This document shows, piece by piece, positions 56,854-64,000 of a stretch of 64,000 bases of DNA. The stretch is from Kitasatospora aureofaciens. GTDB lineage: Bacteria > Actinomycetota > Actinomycetes > Streptomycetales > Streptomycetaceae. Under the pieces are notes generated by a model. The model did not search any database. It was not told the DNA's origin and saw nothing but the letters and a program-made list of their open reading frames with translations. Each line of letters opens with the position of its first letter. The first letter of the stretch is position 1. Location of the stretch: the NCBI GenBank assembly GCA_000720845.1, contig JODU01000002.1, positions 372,001 through 436,000 on the forward strand, read 5' to 3'. The position numbers and the translations under genes were made by a program.

Positions 56854-58086
56854 TCAGTCCGCCGTGGGCTGCAGGGTCTCCCGGGCCTTGGGCAGGATGT
56901 TGACGAGGTAGTCCTCGACGGCCGTGTCCAGCCCGATGTCGTGCTGGGCCCGCTCGGAGAGGTACCACCGGTGCTCCAGCAGCTCGTGGTAGATCTCCGC
57001 CGGGTCCATCGCGCCGCGCAGCTCCACCGGCACCGCGCGCACGGTGGGACGGAAGACCTCGCGCACCCAGCGGTGGGCGAGGACCTCCGGGCGGGCGCCG
57101 AGGGGGTCGCCCGGGGCGTAGTCGTCCTGGGTGGCCATCCAGCTCTCCAGGTCGTTCAGCAGCCGCCTGGCCTGGTTCTCCTCGGCGTCCAGTCCGGTCA
57201 GGCGCAGCAGCTGGCGCTGGTGGTGACCGGCGTCGACGACCTTGGGCACGAAGGTGACGGTGTCGCCGTTGGAGGCGTGCTCGATCTGCATCTCGGCCAC
57301 GTCGAACCCGAGGTCGTTGAGCCGCCGGATCCGGCGCTCGATGTAGTGGTACTTGCCCGCCGGGTAGACGGAGGTGCGGGTCAGCTCCTGCCACAGGGAC
57401 CGGTAGCGGGCGCAGATCTCGGTGCCGAACTCGACCGGGTCGACGGAGGGGTGGAGCGCCCCGGAGGCCTCCAGGTCGAGCAGTTCCCCGCTGATGTTCA
57501 CCCGGGCCAGGTCGAGGTCGTAGTCGCGCTGGCCGTCGCTGAGCCGCGGGTGCAGGTCGCCGGTCTCGGCGTCGACCAGATAGGCGGCGTAGGCGCCCGC
57601 GTCGCGCCGGAAGAGCGTGTTGGACAGCGAGCAGTCCCCCCAGGCGAACCCGGCCAGGTGCAGCCGGACCAGCAGCACCGCGAGGGCGTCCATCAGCCGG
57701 TGCATGGTCGCCGGGCGCAGCGTCGTCTCGAACATCGACCGGTACGGCAGCGAGCCGCCCAGGTGCCGGGTGACCAGCACCGGTTCCAGCGCCTCACCGG
57801 CGGCGTCGGAGCGACCGGTGACCACGGCCAGCGCGTCCACCGCCGGGATGGCGAGCCGGTCCAGGTCGCGCAGCAGCTGGTACTCGCGCAGCGCGGGCCG
57901 TTCGGCCAGCTCCTTGACGGCGATCACCTCGTCCCCGGCGCGCGCGTAGCGGACCACGTGCCGGGAGATGCCGCGCGGCAGCGGCACGAGGTACTCCTCG
58001 GGCCACTGCTCCAGCGGCAGCTGCCAGGGCAGTTCGAGCAGGAGCGCGGGGTGCTCCGGATTGGTGGCGCTGATCTGCAAGGCCAT
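56854..58086 (-). CDS. DUF4032 kinase-like protein
   Basis: A 410-residue actinobacterial DUF4032 protein. The first 220 residues resemble a lipopolysaccharide-kinase/protein-kinase fold. VIAVKELAERPALREYQLLRD looks like the nucleotide Lys and helix C. FAWGDCSLSNTLF followed by YLVDAETGD looks like the catalytic loop Asp/Asn and the metal-binding Asp-x-Glu. The C-terminal DUF4032 part contains LEHRWYLSERAQHDIGLDTAVEDYL. Activity and substrate are unknown. A TAGAGT hexamer ends 6 nt before the ATG, predicting a leaderless mRNA whose promoter overlaps the stop codon of the upstream metallo-hydrolase gene. Confidence 0.85.
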   Translation of the reverse strand: MALQISATNPEHPALLLELPWQLPLEQWPEEYLVPLPRGISRHVVRYARAGDEVIAVKELAERPALREYQLLRDLDRLAIPAVDALAVVTGRSDAAGEALEPVLVTRHLGGSLPYRSMFETTLRPATMHRLMDALAVLLVRLHLAGFAWGDCSLSNTLFRRDAGAYAAYLVDAETGDLHPRLSDGQRDYDLDLARVNISGELLDLEASGALHPSVDPVEFGTEICARYRSLWQELTRTSVYPAGKYHYIERRIRRLNDLGFDVAEMQIEHASNGDTVTFVPKVVDAGHHQRQLLRLTGLDAEENQARRLLNDLESWMATQDDYAPGDPLGARPEVLAHRWVREVFRPTVRAVPVELRGAMDPAEIYHELLEHRWYLSERAQHDIGLDTAVEDYLVNILPKARETLQPTAD

Positions 58087-58092
58087 GCCCCG

Positions 58093-58098
58093 ACTCTA
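58093..58098 (-). promoter_or_regulatory. -10 hexamer of leaderless DUF4032 promoter
   Basis: On the minus strand TAGAGT, a consensus-like Streptomyces -10, ends 6 nt before ATG 58086 and overlaps the stop codon of the metallo-hydrolase gene. Confidence 0.55.
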
Positions 58099-58842
58099 GA
58101 GCGCCCGTTCCCCGGCCTGTGCCGCGGCGTCCTTCACCGGCCCGCGGTGGACGGGACCGTGCCCCGGGAGCAGCAGGTCGCCCTCCAGCCCGGCGATCAC
58201 GTCGAGCGAGGCGATCGCGCGCGTCCGGTCGTGGTGGAACAGGTCGGGCAGCAGCTGCGGTCCGTCGATCCGGGAGATGGCGTGCCCGCTCACCAGCGCG
58301 TCGCCGGAGATCACCACCCCGGCGTCGGGGAGGTGGTAGACGCAGTGGCCGTCGGTGTGCCCGGGGGTGTGCACCGGCACCGGCCGGCCCGGCAGGTCGA
58401 GGGCGCCCTGCGCCGGGAAGGGCGCGGGCGCGGTCACCGGGTGCTGCTCGGTGCCGCCGGTGCGCAGCACGTGCACCATCCACGGCAGCACGCCGGGGCG
58501 CCAGGCGTTGCGCAGCACCGTGCCGACCGACACCTGCTGGAGGAAGTCACGCCGGGCGTGCGGCACCTCGGCCTCGTGCAGCAGGACCGGGGTGCCGTGG
58601 GTGGCGCGCAGGTACTCGGCCGAACCCAGGTGGTCGTTGTGGGCGTGGGTGATCAGCACGGCCGCCACCGCCTCGGGTGAACTCCCGACGGCGGCCAGGG
58701 AGTCGAGCAGTGCCCGGCGGTCGCCCGGGTAGCCGGTGTCGACGAGGGTCACCGCGTCGCCGTCGGTGAGGATGACCCAGTTGGTGTTGTCACCGTGCAC
58801 CAGGTAGGTGCCGTCGGCCACTTGCCGTACGTCCGCGCTCAT
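58096..58842 (-). CDS. MBL-fold metallo-hydrolase
   Basis: A 248-residue metallo-beta-lactamase-fold hydrolase. Metal ligands: VLITHAHNDHLGSAEYL (HxHxDH), VHTPGHTDGHCVYHL (His), VVISGDALVSG (Asp) and LLLPGHGPVHRG (His), all complete. WVILTDGDAVTLVDTGYPGD is the usual opening. Glyoxalase II, lactonase or thioesterase activity is possible. Cytosolic. GGGAGACC precedes ATG 58842. The AlkB-type gene is upstream on the same strand (77 nt gap). Confidence 0.88.
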   Translation of the reverse strand: MSADVRQVADGTYLVHGDNTNWVILTDGDAVTLVDTGYPGDRRALLDSLAAVGSSPEAVAAVLITHAHNDHLGSAEYLRATHGTPVLLHEAEVPHARRDFLQQVSVGTVLRNAWRPGVLPWMVHVLRTGGTEQHPVTAPAPFPAQGALDLPGRPVPVHTPGHTDGHCVYHLPDAGVVISGDALVSGHAISRIDGPQLLPDLFHHDRTRAIASLDVIAGLEGDLLLPGHGPVHRGPVKDAAAQAGERAL

Positions 58843-58919
58843 GGTCTCCCGCGTTCCAGGTCGGTTGTCCCCGCGCGGGACAGCCAACCAGAAACGGGGA
58901 GCGGGTGGTCGCCCGGCCC

Positions 58920-59549
58920 TCAGCGCACGCCGTGCGGGCGGAACTGGACGCTGATGCGGGGCCCGGCGGCGCGGGTGCTCTTGGGGATGCAGTGCTCCCA
59001 GGTGCGCTGGCAGGAGCCGCCCATCACGATCAGGTCGCCGTGGCCCAGAGGGCGGCGCACGGTCTCCCCGCCGCCGCCCGCCGGGCGCAGCAGCAGGTCC
59101 CGGGGTGCGCCCACCGAGAGGATGGCGACCATCGTGTCCTGGCGCGCGCCACGTCCGATCCGGTCGCCGTGCCAGGCGACGCTGTCCCGGCCGTCGCGGT
59201 AGTGGCACAGGCCCGCGGTGGTGAAGGGTTCGCCCAGCTCCCTGGCGTAGTGGGCCGACAGCGCGTCGCGCGCCTCGGTCAGCAGGGGGTGCGGGAGCGG
59301 GTCGGCCGCGCCGTAGAAGGCGAGCAGCCGGGGTACGTCGACGACGCGTTCGTACATGGCGCGCCGCTCCGCCCGCCAGGGGACCTCGGCGGCCAGCCGC
59401 TCGAACAGGGCGTCGGCGCCGCTCAGCCACCCGGGGAGCAGGTCGATCCAGGCCCCGGAGCCGAGGCGGGTGCGGCGCAGTCCGTCGAGCGGGCCCAGCC
59501 GGACCTCGTCGGTCTGGTCGAAGAGCGAGCCCTGGAGGTGCGTGGTCAT
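58920..59549 (-). CDS. AlkB-family 2OG-Fe(II) dioxygenase
   Basis: A 209-residue enzyme with the complete iron and 2-oxoglutarate set: His127 and Asp129 in SVAWHGDRIG, His186 in TWEHCIPKS, Arg198/Arg204 in GPRISVQFR. YERVVDVPRLLAFYG and the nucleotide-recognition lid AMYER are typical AlkB features. It should repair alkylated bases in DNA or RNA by oxidative demethylation. A LexA-like box at 59572-59585 lies at its promoter, which would place it in the DNA-damage response. TetR gene divergent. Confidence 0.88.
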   Translation of the reverse strand: MTTHLQGSLFDQTDEVRLGPLDGLRRTRLGSGAWIDLLPGWLSGADALFERLAAEVPWRAERRAMYERVVDVPRLLAFYGAADPLPHPLLTEARDALSAHYARELGEPFTTAGLCHYRDGRDSVAWHGDRIGRGARQDTMVAILSVGAPRDLLLRPAGGGGETVRRPLGHGDLIVMGGSCQRTWEHCIPKSTRAAGPRISVQFRPHGVR

Positions 59550-59571
59550 GGGACCAGCGTACTCCTTGTTC

Positions 59572-59585
59572 GAATATGTGTTCTA
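59572..59585 (-). promoter_or_regulatory. LexA-like SOS box before the alkB-type gene
   Basis: CGAAT-ATGT-GTTCT matches 8 of 10 fixed positions of the actinobacterial LexA box CGAAC-N4-GTTCG. It ends 23 nt before the start codon of the AlkB homologue, in a promoter-like AT-rich patch. Confidence 0.45.
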
Positions 59586-59678
59586 TCGGTCCGCGGCCAC
59601 CCTTTCCTGGCCGCTCTGCCCATGGCCGCCCTTCCGTGGCGGCCTTTCCGTGACCGTCCCTCCCTTTCGATACGCCGG

Positions 59679-59691
59679 TGTATCCGATACA
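59679..59691. promoter_or_regulatory. TetR operator candidate
   Basis: TGTATC-C-GATACA is a perfect 13-bp palindrome 31 nt before the TetR ATG. A further GATAC at 59669-59673 pairs with GTATC (59680-59684), so overlapping dyads are present. Autoregulation of the TetR-dehydrogenase operon is expected. Confidence 0.6.
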
Positions 59692-59722
59692 TTCACGCAT
59701 CAAACCGAGCGAAGGGCCGGGC

Positions 59723-60346
59723 ATGACGGGGAAGGCGACCAGCGGGCGGGTGACCAGGCGGCGCGTGCGCACCCGCGCGAACCTCCTGGACGCCGCGTTC
59801 ACGGTGTTCGCCGCCAAGGGCTTCGGACGGGTGTCGATCGAGGAGGTGTGCGAGGCCGCCGGGTACAGCCGGGGCGCCTTCTACTCCAACTTCGACAGCC
59901 TCGACGAACTGTTCTTCGCCCTCTACCGGCAGCGGGCCGACCTGATCGCCGAGCAGGTGTCCGCCGCCCTCGCCGCCGACGGCCCCGACCTGGACGTGCC
60001 CGCGGCCGTGGAGCGCGTCACCGAGGTGCTGCTCCTCGACCGGGACTGGCTCCTGGTGAAGACGGACTTCCTGGTGCACGCCGCCCGCGACCCGGAGGTC
60101 GCCCGGACCCTGCTGGAGCACCGGGCCCGCCTCAGGCGGGCGATCGCCGACCGGCTCGCCCGGGCCCGCGGACACACCGCCCTGCCCGCCGCGCTCGGCG
60201 ACGCCGAGGACGCCGCGCACGCCGTGGTCGCCGCCTACGACGGGGTCACCACCCGACTGCTCCTGGACCGGGACGTCGCGGGCGCCCGGGGCTGGCTGGG
60301 ACAGCTGCTCACCGCGCTGCTCACCGACGGCAGCACGCGTCACTGA
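59723..60346 (+). CDS. TetR-family transcriptional regulator
   Basis: A 207-residue TetR repressor from ATG 59723 (GAAGGG upstream). The N-terminal helix-turn-helix reads NLLDAAFTVFAAKGFGRVSI then EEVCEAAGYSRGAFYSNFDS, and the C-terminal ligand domain is all-helical. The dehydrogenase gene starts 22 nt downstream, so the two form an operon, and the palindrome at 59679-59691 is the likely operator. The ligand may be the steroid-like or hydrophobic substrate of the dehydrogenase. Confidence 0.9.
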   Translation: MTGKATSGRVTRRRVRTRANLLDAAFTVFAAKGFGRVSIEEVCEAAGYSRGAFYSNFDSLDELFFALYRQRADLIAEQVSAALAADGPDLDVPAAVERVTEVLLLDRDWLLVKTDFLVHAARDPEVARTLLEHRARLRRAIADRLARARGHTALPAALGDAEDAAHAVVAAYDGVTTRLLLDRDVAGARGWLGQLLTALLTDGSTRH

Positions 60347-60368
60347 CAAACAGGAAGGGACGGTCGCC

Positions 60369-62042
60369 ATGGATGCCGACGTCATCGTGGTCGGAGCGGG
60401 TCTGGCGGGGCTGGTCGCGGCCCACGAGCTGACCAGCCGGGGCAGGAGGGTCGCCCTGGTCGACCAGGAGAACGCGGCCAACCTCGGCGGGCAGGCCTTC
60501 TGGTCCTTCGGAGGACTCTTCCTCGTCGACTCCCCGGAGCAGCGGCGGCTCGGCGTCAAGGACTCCCTCGAACTGGCCTGGAGCGACTGGCAGGGCAGCG
60601 CCGGCTTCGACCGGACCGAGGACGAGGACTCCTGGGCCGTGCGCTGGGCCCGGGCGTACGTCGAGTGGGCGGCGGGGGAGAAGCGGTCCTGGCTGGCGGG
60701 GCACGGCATCACCTTCCTGCCCACCGTCGGCTGGGCCGAGCGCGGCGACCTGAGGGCGGGCGGGCACGGCAACTCCGTGCCCCGCTTCCACATCGCCTGG
60801 GGCACCGGCACGGGGGTCGTGGAGCCCTTCGTGCGGTACGCGAAGCAGGCCGTGCGCGACGGGCTGCTCACCTTCCACCACCGCCACCGCGTCGACCACC
60901 TCGTCGTCGAGGGCGGCACCGTCCGCGGGGTGCGCGGCACGGTCCTCGCCCCGGACGACTCACCGCGCGGCGTCGCCTCCAGCCGCGCGGCGGCCGGTGA
61001 GTTCGAACTCACCGCCCGGGCCGTCGTCGTCACCTCCGGCGGCATCGGCGCCGACCACGACGTCGTCCGCCGCCACTGGCCCGAGCGCCTGGGCACCCCG
61101 CCCGCCGAGATGGTCACCGGCGTCCCCGCCTACGTCGACGGCCGGATGCTCGGCATCAGCGCCGAGGCGGGCGCCCGTCTGGTCAACCGGGACCGGATGT
61201 GGCACTACACCGAGGGCGTGCGCAACTGGGACCCGATCTGGCCCGGCCACGGCATCCGCATCCTGCCCGGACCGTCGTCCATGTGGTTCGACGCGCTCGG
61301 CCGCCGGCTGCCCGAGCCGTACCTGCCCGGCTACGACACCCTGGGCACCCTGCGCCACCTGCGCACGGCCGAGGGCCTCGCGGAGCACGACCACTCCTGG
61401 TTCGTCCTCACCCAGAAGATCGTCGAGAAGGAGTTCGCGCTCTCCGGCTCCGAGCAGAACCCCGACATCACCGCCAAGGACCGCGCCGGTTTCCTGCGAG
61501 AACGCGTGCTCGGCAAGGGAGCACCGGGTCCGGTGGACGCGTTCCTGCGGTCCGGGGCGGACTTCGTGACCGCGCCGGACCTGGAGCAACTGGTGGAGAA
61601 GATGAACCGGTTGACCGACAAGCCGCTCCTGGACGCCGCCGCGCTCCGGCGCCAGATCGAGGCCCGCGACCTCCAGATGGCCAACCCGTACGCCAAGGAC
61701 GCCCAGGTGCAGGGCATCCGCAACGCCCGCCGCTACATCGGCGACCGCCTCGGCCGGGTCGCCACCCCGCACCGCCTCCTCGATCCGGCGGCCGGGCCGC
61801 TGATCGGCGTCAAGCTGCACATCCTCACCCGCAAGACCCTCGGCGGCATCCAGACCGACCTCGACTCCCGCGCCCTGAACGCCGACGGCGTCCCGGTCGA
61901 GGGCCTGTACGCGGCAGGCGAGGTGGCCGGCTTCGGCGGGGGAGGGGTGCACGGGTACAACGCGCTGGAGGGCACCTTCCTGGGCGGCTGCCTGTTCTCC
62001 GGCCGGGCGGCGGGCCGGGCGGCGGCACGGCAGACCGCCTGA
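60369..62042 (+). CDS. FAD-binding dehydrogenase (KstD/fumarate-reductase-like flavoprotein)
   Basis: A 557-residue flavoprotein from ATG 60369 (GGAAGGGACGG upstream). FAD motif VIVVGAGLAGLVAAHELTSRGR at the N-terminus; NLGGQAFWSFGGLFLVDSPEQ and the closing GLYAAGEVAGFGGGGVHGYNALEGTFLGGCLFSG-type region (seen at about 515-550) are characteristic of FAD-binding dehydrogenases annotated as 3-ketosteroid-delta1-dehydrogenase-like. Substrate unknown; it is co-transcribed with and probably controlled by the TetR regulator. A hairpin follows at 62063-62101. Confidence 0.88.
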   Translation: MDADVIVVGAGLAGLVAAHELTSRGRRVALVDQENAANLGGQAFWSFGGLFLVDSPEQRRLGVKDSLELAWSDWQGSAGFDRTEDEDSWAVRWARAYVEWAAGEKRSWLAGHGITFLPTVGWAERGDLRAGGHGNSVPRFHIAWGTGTGVVEPFVRYAKQAVRDGLLTFHHRHRVDHLVVEGGTVRGVRGTVLAPDDSPRGVASSRAAAGEFELTARAVVVTSGGIGADHDVVRRHWPERLGTPPAEMVTGVPAYVDGRMLGISAEAGARLVNRDRMWHYTEGVRNWDPIWPGHGIRILPGPSSMWFDALGRRLPEPYLPGYDTLGTLRHLRTAEGLAEHDHSWFVLTQKIVEKEFALSGSEQNPDITAKDRAGFLRERVLGKGAPGPVDAFLRSGADFVTAPDLEQLVEKMNRLTDKPLLDAAALRRQIEARDLQMANPYAKDAQVQGIRNARRYIGDRLGRVATPHRLLDPAAGPLIGVKLHILTRKTLGGIQTDLDSRALNADGVPVEGLYAAGEVAGFGGGGVHGYNALEGTFLGGCLFSGRAAGRAAARQTA

Positions 62043-62062
62043 ACGACGGACGCGCCCGCCGA

Positions 62063-62101
62063 CTGCTCCGCCCCTCACACGGCGTCGAGGAGGCGGAGCA
62101 G
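62063..62101 (+). terminator. Hairpin after the dehydrogenase gene
   Basis: A perfect 10-bp stem CTGCTCCGCC/GGCGGAGCAG (62063-62072 with 62092-62101) has a 19-nt loop and begins 21 nt after the stop codon. No U-run. Confidence 0.45.
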
Positions 62102-62209
62102 CACGGCGGCGTGGCTCTCCCCGGGGGCCCGGCCGCGGTGAGCGGTGTTACGTCGCCCCGCGCCGGCCGGTTCCCGTACGCGGCCGAGGAGTTCGCCCGC
62201 CTCCGGGGA

Positions 62210-62461
62210 TCAGCCGGACCTCCGGCGCACGGCCTCGCGCCGCTTGAGCGCCCGGCGTTCCAGCTCGCTGGTGCCGCCCCAGACGCCGATGGTCTGTCCG
62301 GTGTCGAGCGCCCAGCGCAGACACTGCTCCTGGACCGGACAGGTCCGGCAGACCGCCTTCGCCTGCTCGGTCTGCAATGCGGCCGGGCCGGTGGTGCCGA
62401 TCGGGAAGAAGAGGTCGGGGTCCTCCGTCCGGCATGCGGCGTGCTCTCGCCAGTTGTCCAT
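62210..62461 (-). CDS. WhiB-like iron-sulfur transcription factor
   Basis: An 83-residue Wbl protein from ATG 62461. The four cluster cysteines are Cys10 (REHAACRTEDPDLFFPIG), Cys38 and Cys41 (AVCRTCPVQEQC) and Cys47. The GVWGG turn (59-63) and basic tail ERRALKRREAVRR complete the family. It should hold a [4Fe-4S] cluster and bind the housekeeping sigma factor region 4 to change promoter choice in response to redox or nitric oxide. The LFFPIGTTGPA pattern is closest to the WhiB1/WblE branch; I do not assign a letter. Confidence 0.9.
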   Translation of the reverse strand: MDNWREHAACRTEDPDLFFPIGTTGPAALQTEQAKAVCRTCPVQEQCLRWALDTGQTIGVWGGTSELERRALKRREAVRRRSG

Positions 62462-62586
62462 CAAAGTCACCTGCGATCGGTAGCGTTCGCGCCTTCGGGC
62501 ATGGCTTGCTCCCTTGCGGGTGACCTGTCGGCAGCGGTGCGAAACCGGCTCGGCCGCCCCCCGGGCGTCGCGTCGGTGCCGGGTGC

Positions 62587-63489
62587 CTACCGGCGCAGTG
62601 CCCGCGCGGCCGCCGTCACCACGGCGTCCGCCACCGCGGCAAGTGCCGGGGAGTCGAGCTTCCACTGCTGCCAGTACAGCGTGACGTCCACCGCCAGGTC
62701 CGGGGCGAAGCACACCAGCCGGCCGGTGCGCAGCAGGGGGTCCGCCTGCGGCTGCGGCACCATGCCCCAGCCCAGCCCGGCGGCGACGGTCTCCACGAAG
62801 CCCTCCGAGGTCGGCACGTGGTGCCGCGCGGCACTCGCGCCGTCGTGACCGAGCCGCCGCGCGAAGGCGTCCTGGAAGTCGTCCCGCCGGTCGAAGACCA
62901 CCACGGGAGCCGCGGCGACGACCTCCCGCGGCGGCCCCGCCAGATGACGGGCGGCGAAGTCCGCGGTGGCGCAGGGGAGATAGCGCATCCGGCCCAGCGC
63001 CCGGACGGTGCACCCCGGCACCGGTTCGGGTGACGACGTCACCGCCGCCATCACCGCGCCCTCCCGCAGCAGTGTCGCCGTGTGCCCCTCGTCCTCGCGG
63101 CGCAGTTCGAAGCAGAGGGCGGGCTCCTCGGGGAGGCGGGTGAGGGCGGGCAGGAACCAGGTCGCAAGCGAGTCCGCGTTCACCGCCACCGACACCCGGG
63201 TCGGCTCGCCCTCCCCCCTCAGGCCCAGCTCGGCCGAGGCGTCCCGCTCCAGCCGCGCCACCTGGCGGGCCAGCCGCACCAGCACGGCACCGGAGTCGGT
63301 CGCCCGCACCGGCTTGGTGCGCAGCAGCAGCACCCGGCCGGTGCGCTGCTCCAGCGCCTTCACCCGCTGGCTGACCGCGGACGGTGTCACGTGCAGGGCT
63401 GCGGCGGCCGCGTCGAACGTGCCCTCGTCCACCACGGCCAGCAGGGTGCGCACGTGGTCCAGCGGCAGATCCGCGAGAGGCGTCATCAT
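62587..63489 (-). CDS. lysG: LysG/ArgP-type LysR regulator
   Basis: A 300-residue LTTR. Helix-turn-helix: LDHVRTLLAVVDEGTFDAAA then AAALHVTPSAVSQRVKALEQ. The effector domain (VSVAVNADSLATWFLPAL) matches ArgP/LysG. It is divergent from the lysine/arginine exporter gene lysE; this arrangement is conserved in actinobacteria, where LysG activates lysE when basic amino acids accumulate. The dyad at 63503-63532 in the 77-bp gap is the expected binding site. Confidence 0.88.
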   Translation of the reverse strand: MMTPLADLPLDHVRTLLAVVDEGTFDAAAAALHVTPSAVSQRVKALEQRTGRVLLLRTKPVRATDSGAVLVRLARQVARLERDASAELGLRGEGEPTRVSVAVNADSLATWFLPALTRLPEEPALCFELRREDEGHTATLLREGAVMAAVTSSPEPVPGCTVRALGRMRYLPCATADFAARHLAGPPREVVAAAPVVVFDRRDDFQDAFARRLGHDGASAARHHVPTSEGFVETVAAGLGWGMVPQPQADPLLRTGRLVCFAPDLAVDVTLYWQQWKLDSPALAAVADAVVTAAARALRR

Positions 63490-63502
63490 GTCGTCATCAC
63501 GC

Positions 63503-63532
63503 CAGCTGATGTTACGTAAGAATCTTCAGCTG
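63503..63532. promoter_or_regulatory. LysG operator candidate
   Basis: CAGCTGA (63503-63509) and TCAGCTG (63526-63532) form a perfect 7-bp inverted repeat with 16 nt between, inside the lysG/lysE divergent promoter. Confidence 0.55.
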
Positions 63533-63553
63533 TACGCCCGGTGATCGTCCGCT

Positions 63554-63559
63554 TAGCGT
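63554..63559 (+). promoter_or_regulatory. -10 hexamer of lysE
   Basis: TAGCGT ends 7 nt before GTG 63567, again the spacing expected of a leaderless transcript. It is about 22 nt downstream of the LysG dyad. Confidence 0.45.
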
Positions 63560-63566
63560 CGAGGGT

Positions 63567-64000
63567 GTGAACAACGCCCTCACGGCTGCCGCCGCCGGTT
63601 TCGGCACCGGCCTCTCGCTCATCGTCGCCATCGGCGCCCAGAACGCCTTCGTCCTGCGTCAGGGGGTCCGTCGCGACGCGGTCCTCGCCGTGGTCGGGAT
63701 CTGTGCGCTGTCCGACGCGGTGCTCATCGCCCTGGGCGTCGGCGGGGTCGGTGCCGTGGTGGTGGCCTGGCCGGGCGCGCTGACCGCCGTCGGCTGGGTC
63801 GGCGGTGCCTTCCTGCTCTGCTACGGCGCCCTGGCCGCCCGGCGGGTGTTCCGTCCGGCCGGCGCGCTGCGGGCGGACGGCGACGCCGCCGGCTCGCGCC
63901 GCCGGGCCGTGCTCACCTGCCTGGCGCTGACCTGGCTCAACCCGCACGTCTACCTCGACACCGTCTTCCTGCTGGGCTCCGTCGCCGCCGACCGGGGTCC
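63567..64000 (+). CDS. lysE: LysE-family basic amino acid exporter (5' part)
   Basis: The first 144 residues of a LysE/ArgO transporter; the frame runs off the window end. From GTG 63567 it reads NNALTAAAAGFGTGLSLIVA, then the family signature IGAQNAFVLRQGVRRD after the first membrane helix. Further helices are AVVGICALSDAVLIALGV, VVVAWPGALTAVGWVGGAFL and a segment with LTWLNPHVYLDTVFLLGS, which is the second LysE signature. It exports lysine and arginine across the cytoplasmic membrane and is activated by the divergent LysG. Confidence 0.92.
   Translation, partial: MNNALTAAAAGFGTGLSLIVAIGAQNAFVLRQGVRRDAVLAVVGICALSDAVLIALGVGGVGAVVVAWPGALTAVGWVGGAFLLCYGALAARRVFRPAGALRADGDAAGSRRRAVLTCLALTWLNPHVYLDTVFLLGSVAADRG

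Overview
High GC, strong third-position GC bias and the gene set (chaplin, NsdA/NsdB-type regulator, SsgA-like protein, WhiB-like protein, SigB-type sigma factor, PopR with two ClpP subunits, streptophobe membrane protein, DUF397, DUF2795) make this a Streptomyces chromosome segment. From memory, the order nsdB - chpB - chiF - sigL - popR - clpP4/clpP3 - RNase HI - ssgC matches the SCO7245 to SCO7310 arm region of S. coelicolor. That match is recalled, not computed. I see no rRNA, tRNA, CRISPR array, insertion sequence or prophage.

Layout. 1-9.1 kb: the 3' end of a carotenoid-desaturase-like oxidoreductase, DUF2795, a Tat-exported serine hydrolase, an acyl-CoA ligase, a collapsed alpha/beta-hydrolase pseudogene, an orphan DUF397 protein, a universal stress protein, a CGNR regulator and an exported amidase. 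9.4-21.4 kb: an APH-fold kinase, nsdB, a PAS/degenerate PP2C protein, a sugar dehydrogenase, a baeRF3 protein, a secreted tripeptidyl aminopeptidase, chpB, a deaminase, an epimerase and two small stress membrane proteins. 21.5-30 kb: a sulfonate module (ribosomal leader peptide, ssuE, ssuD), chitinase chiF under a DasR-like promoter, aldo/keto reductases, adenosine deaminase and a LysR regulator. 30-44 kb: a TTA-containing small gene, a streptophobe protein, two coupled PRC-barrel genes, an RsbW-like kinase facing a SigB-type sigma factor, popR facing clpP3-clpP4, glyoxalase-fold proteins, RNase HI, a flavin monooxygenase, ssgC and an F420 enzyme. 44-64 kb: a pseudokinase, a threonine dehydratase, an AIM24 protein, a TerD-CAP-CAP fusion, a giant LuxR regulator, a three-gene redox/two-component cassette, a second universal stress protein, DUF4032, a metallo-hydrolase, an AlkB homologue, a TetR/dehydrogenase pair, a WhiB-like protein and the lysG/lysE divergon.

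Shared control. Four sites fit the SigB-group promoter pattern GNNT-N14/15-GGGTAC. They lie upstream of DUF2795, the RsbW-like gene, the sigma gene itself and ssgC, so the sigma factor here may drive its own switch and a small regulon reaching into sporulation. PopR's presumed palindromic target lies upstream of clpP3, and PopR ends in the Ala-Ala expected of a Clp substrate. About a dozen genes have a -10-like hexamer ending 6-7 nt before the start codon, which predicts leaderless mRNAs.

Most original observations: ClpP4 has Gly where the catalytic His should be. One operon joins a receiver/thioredoxin-reductase fusion, a cyclic-nucleotide-domain histidine kinase and a UBP-type zinc finger through 4-nt overlaps. 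There is a TerD-CAP-CAP fusion, and there are catalytically dead kinase and phosphatase homologues. The sulfonate genes carry a 27-residue Cys-containing leader peptide.
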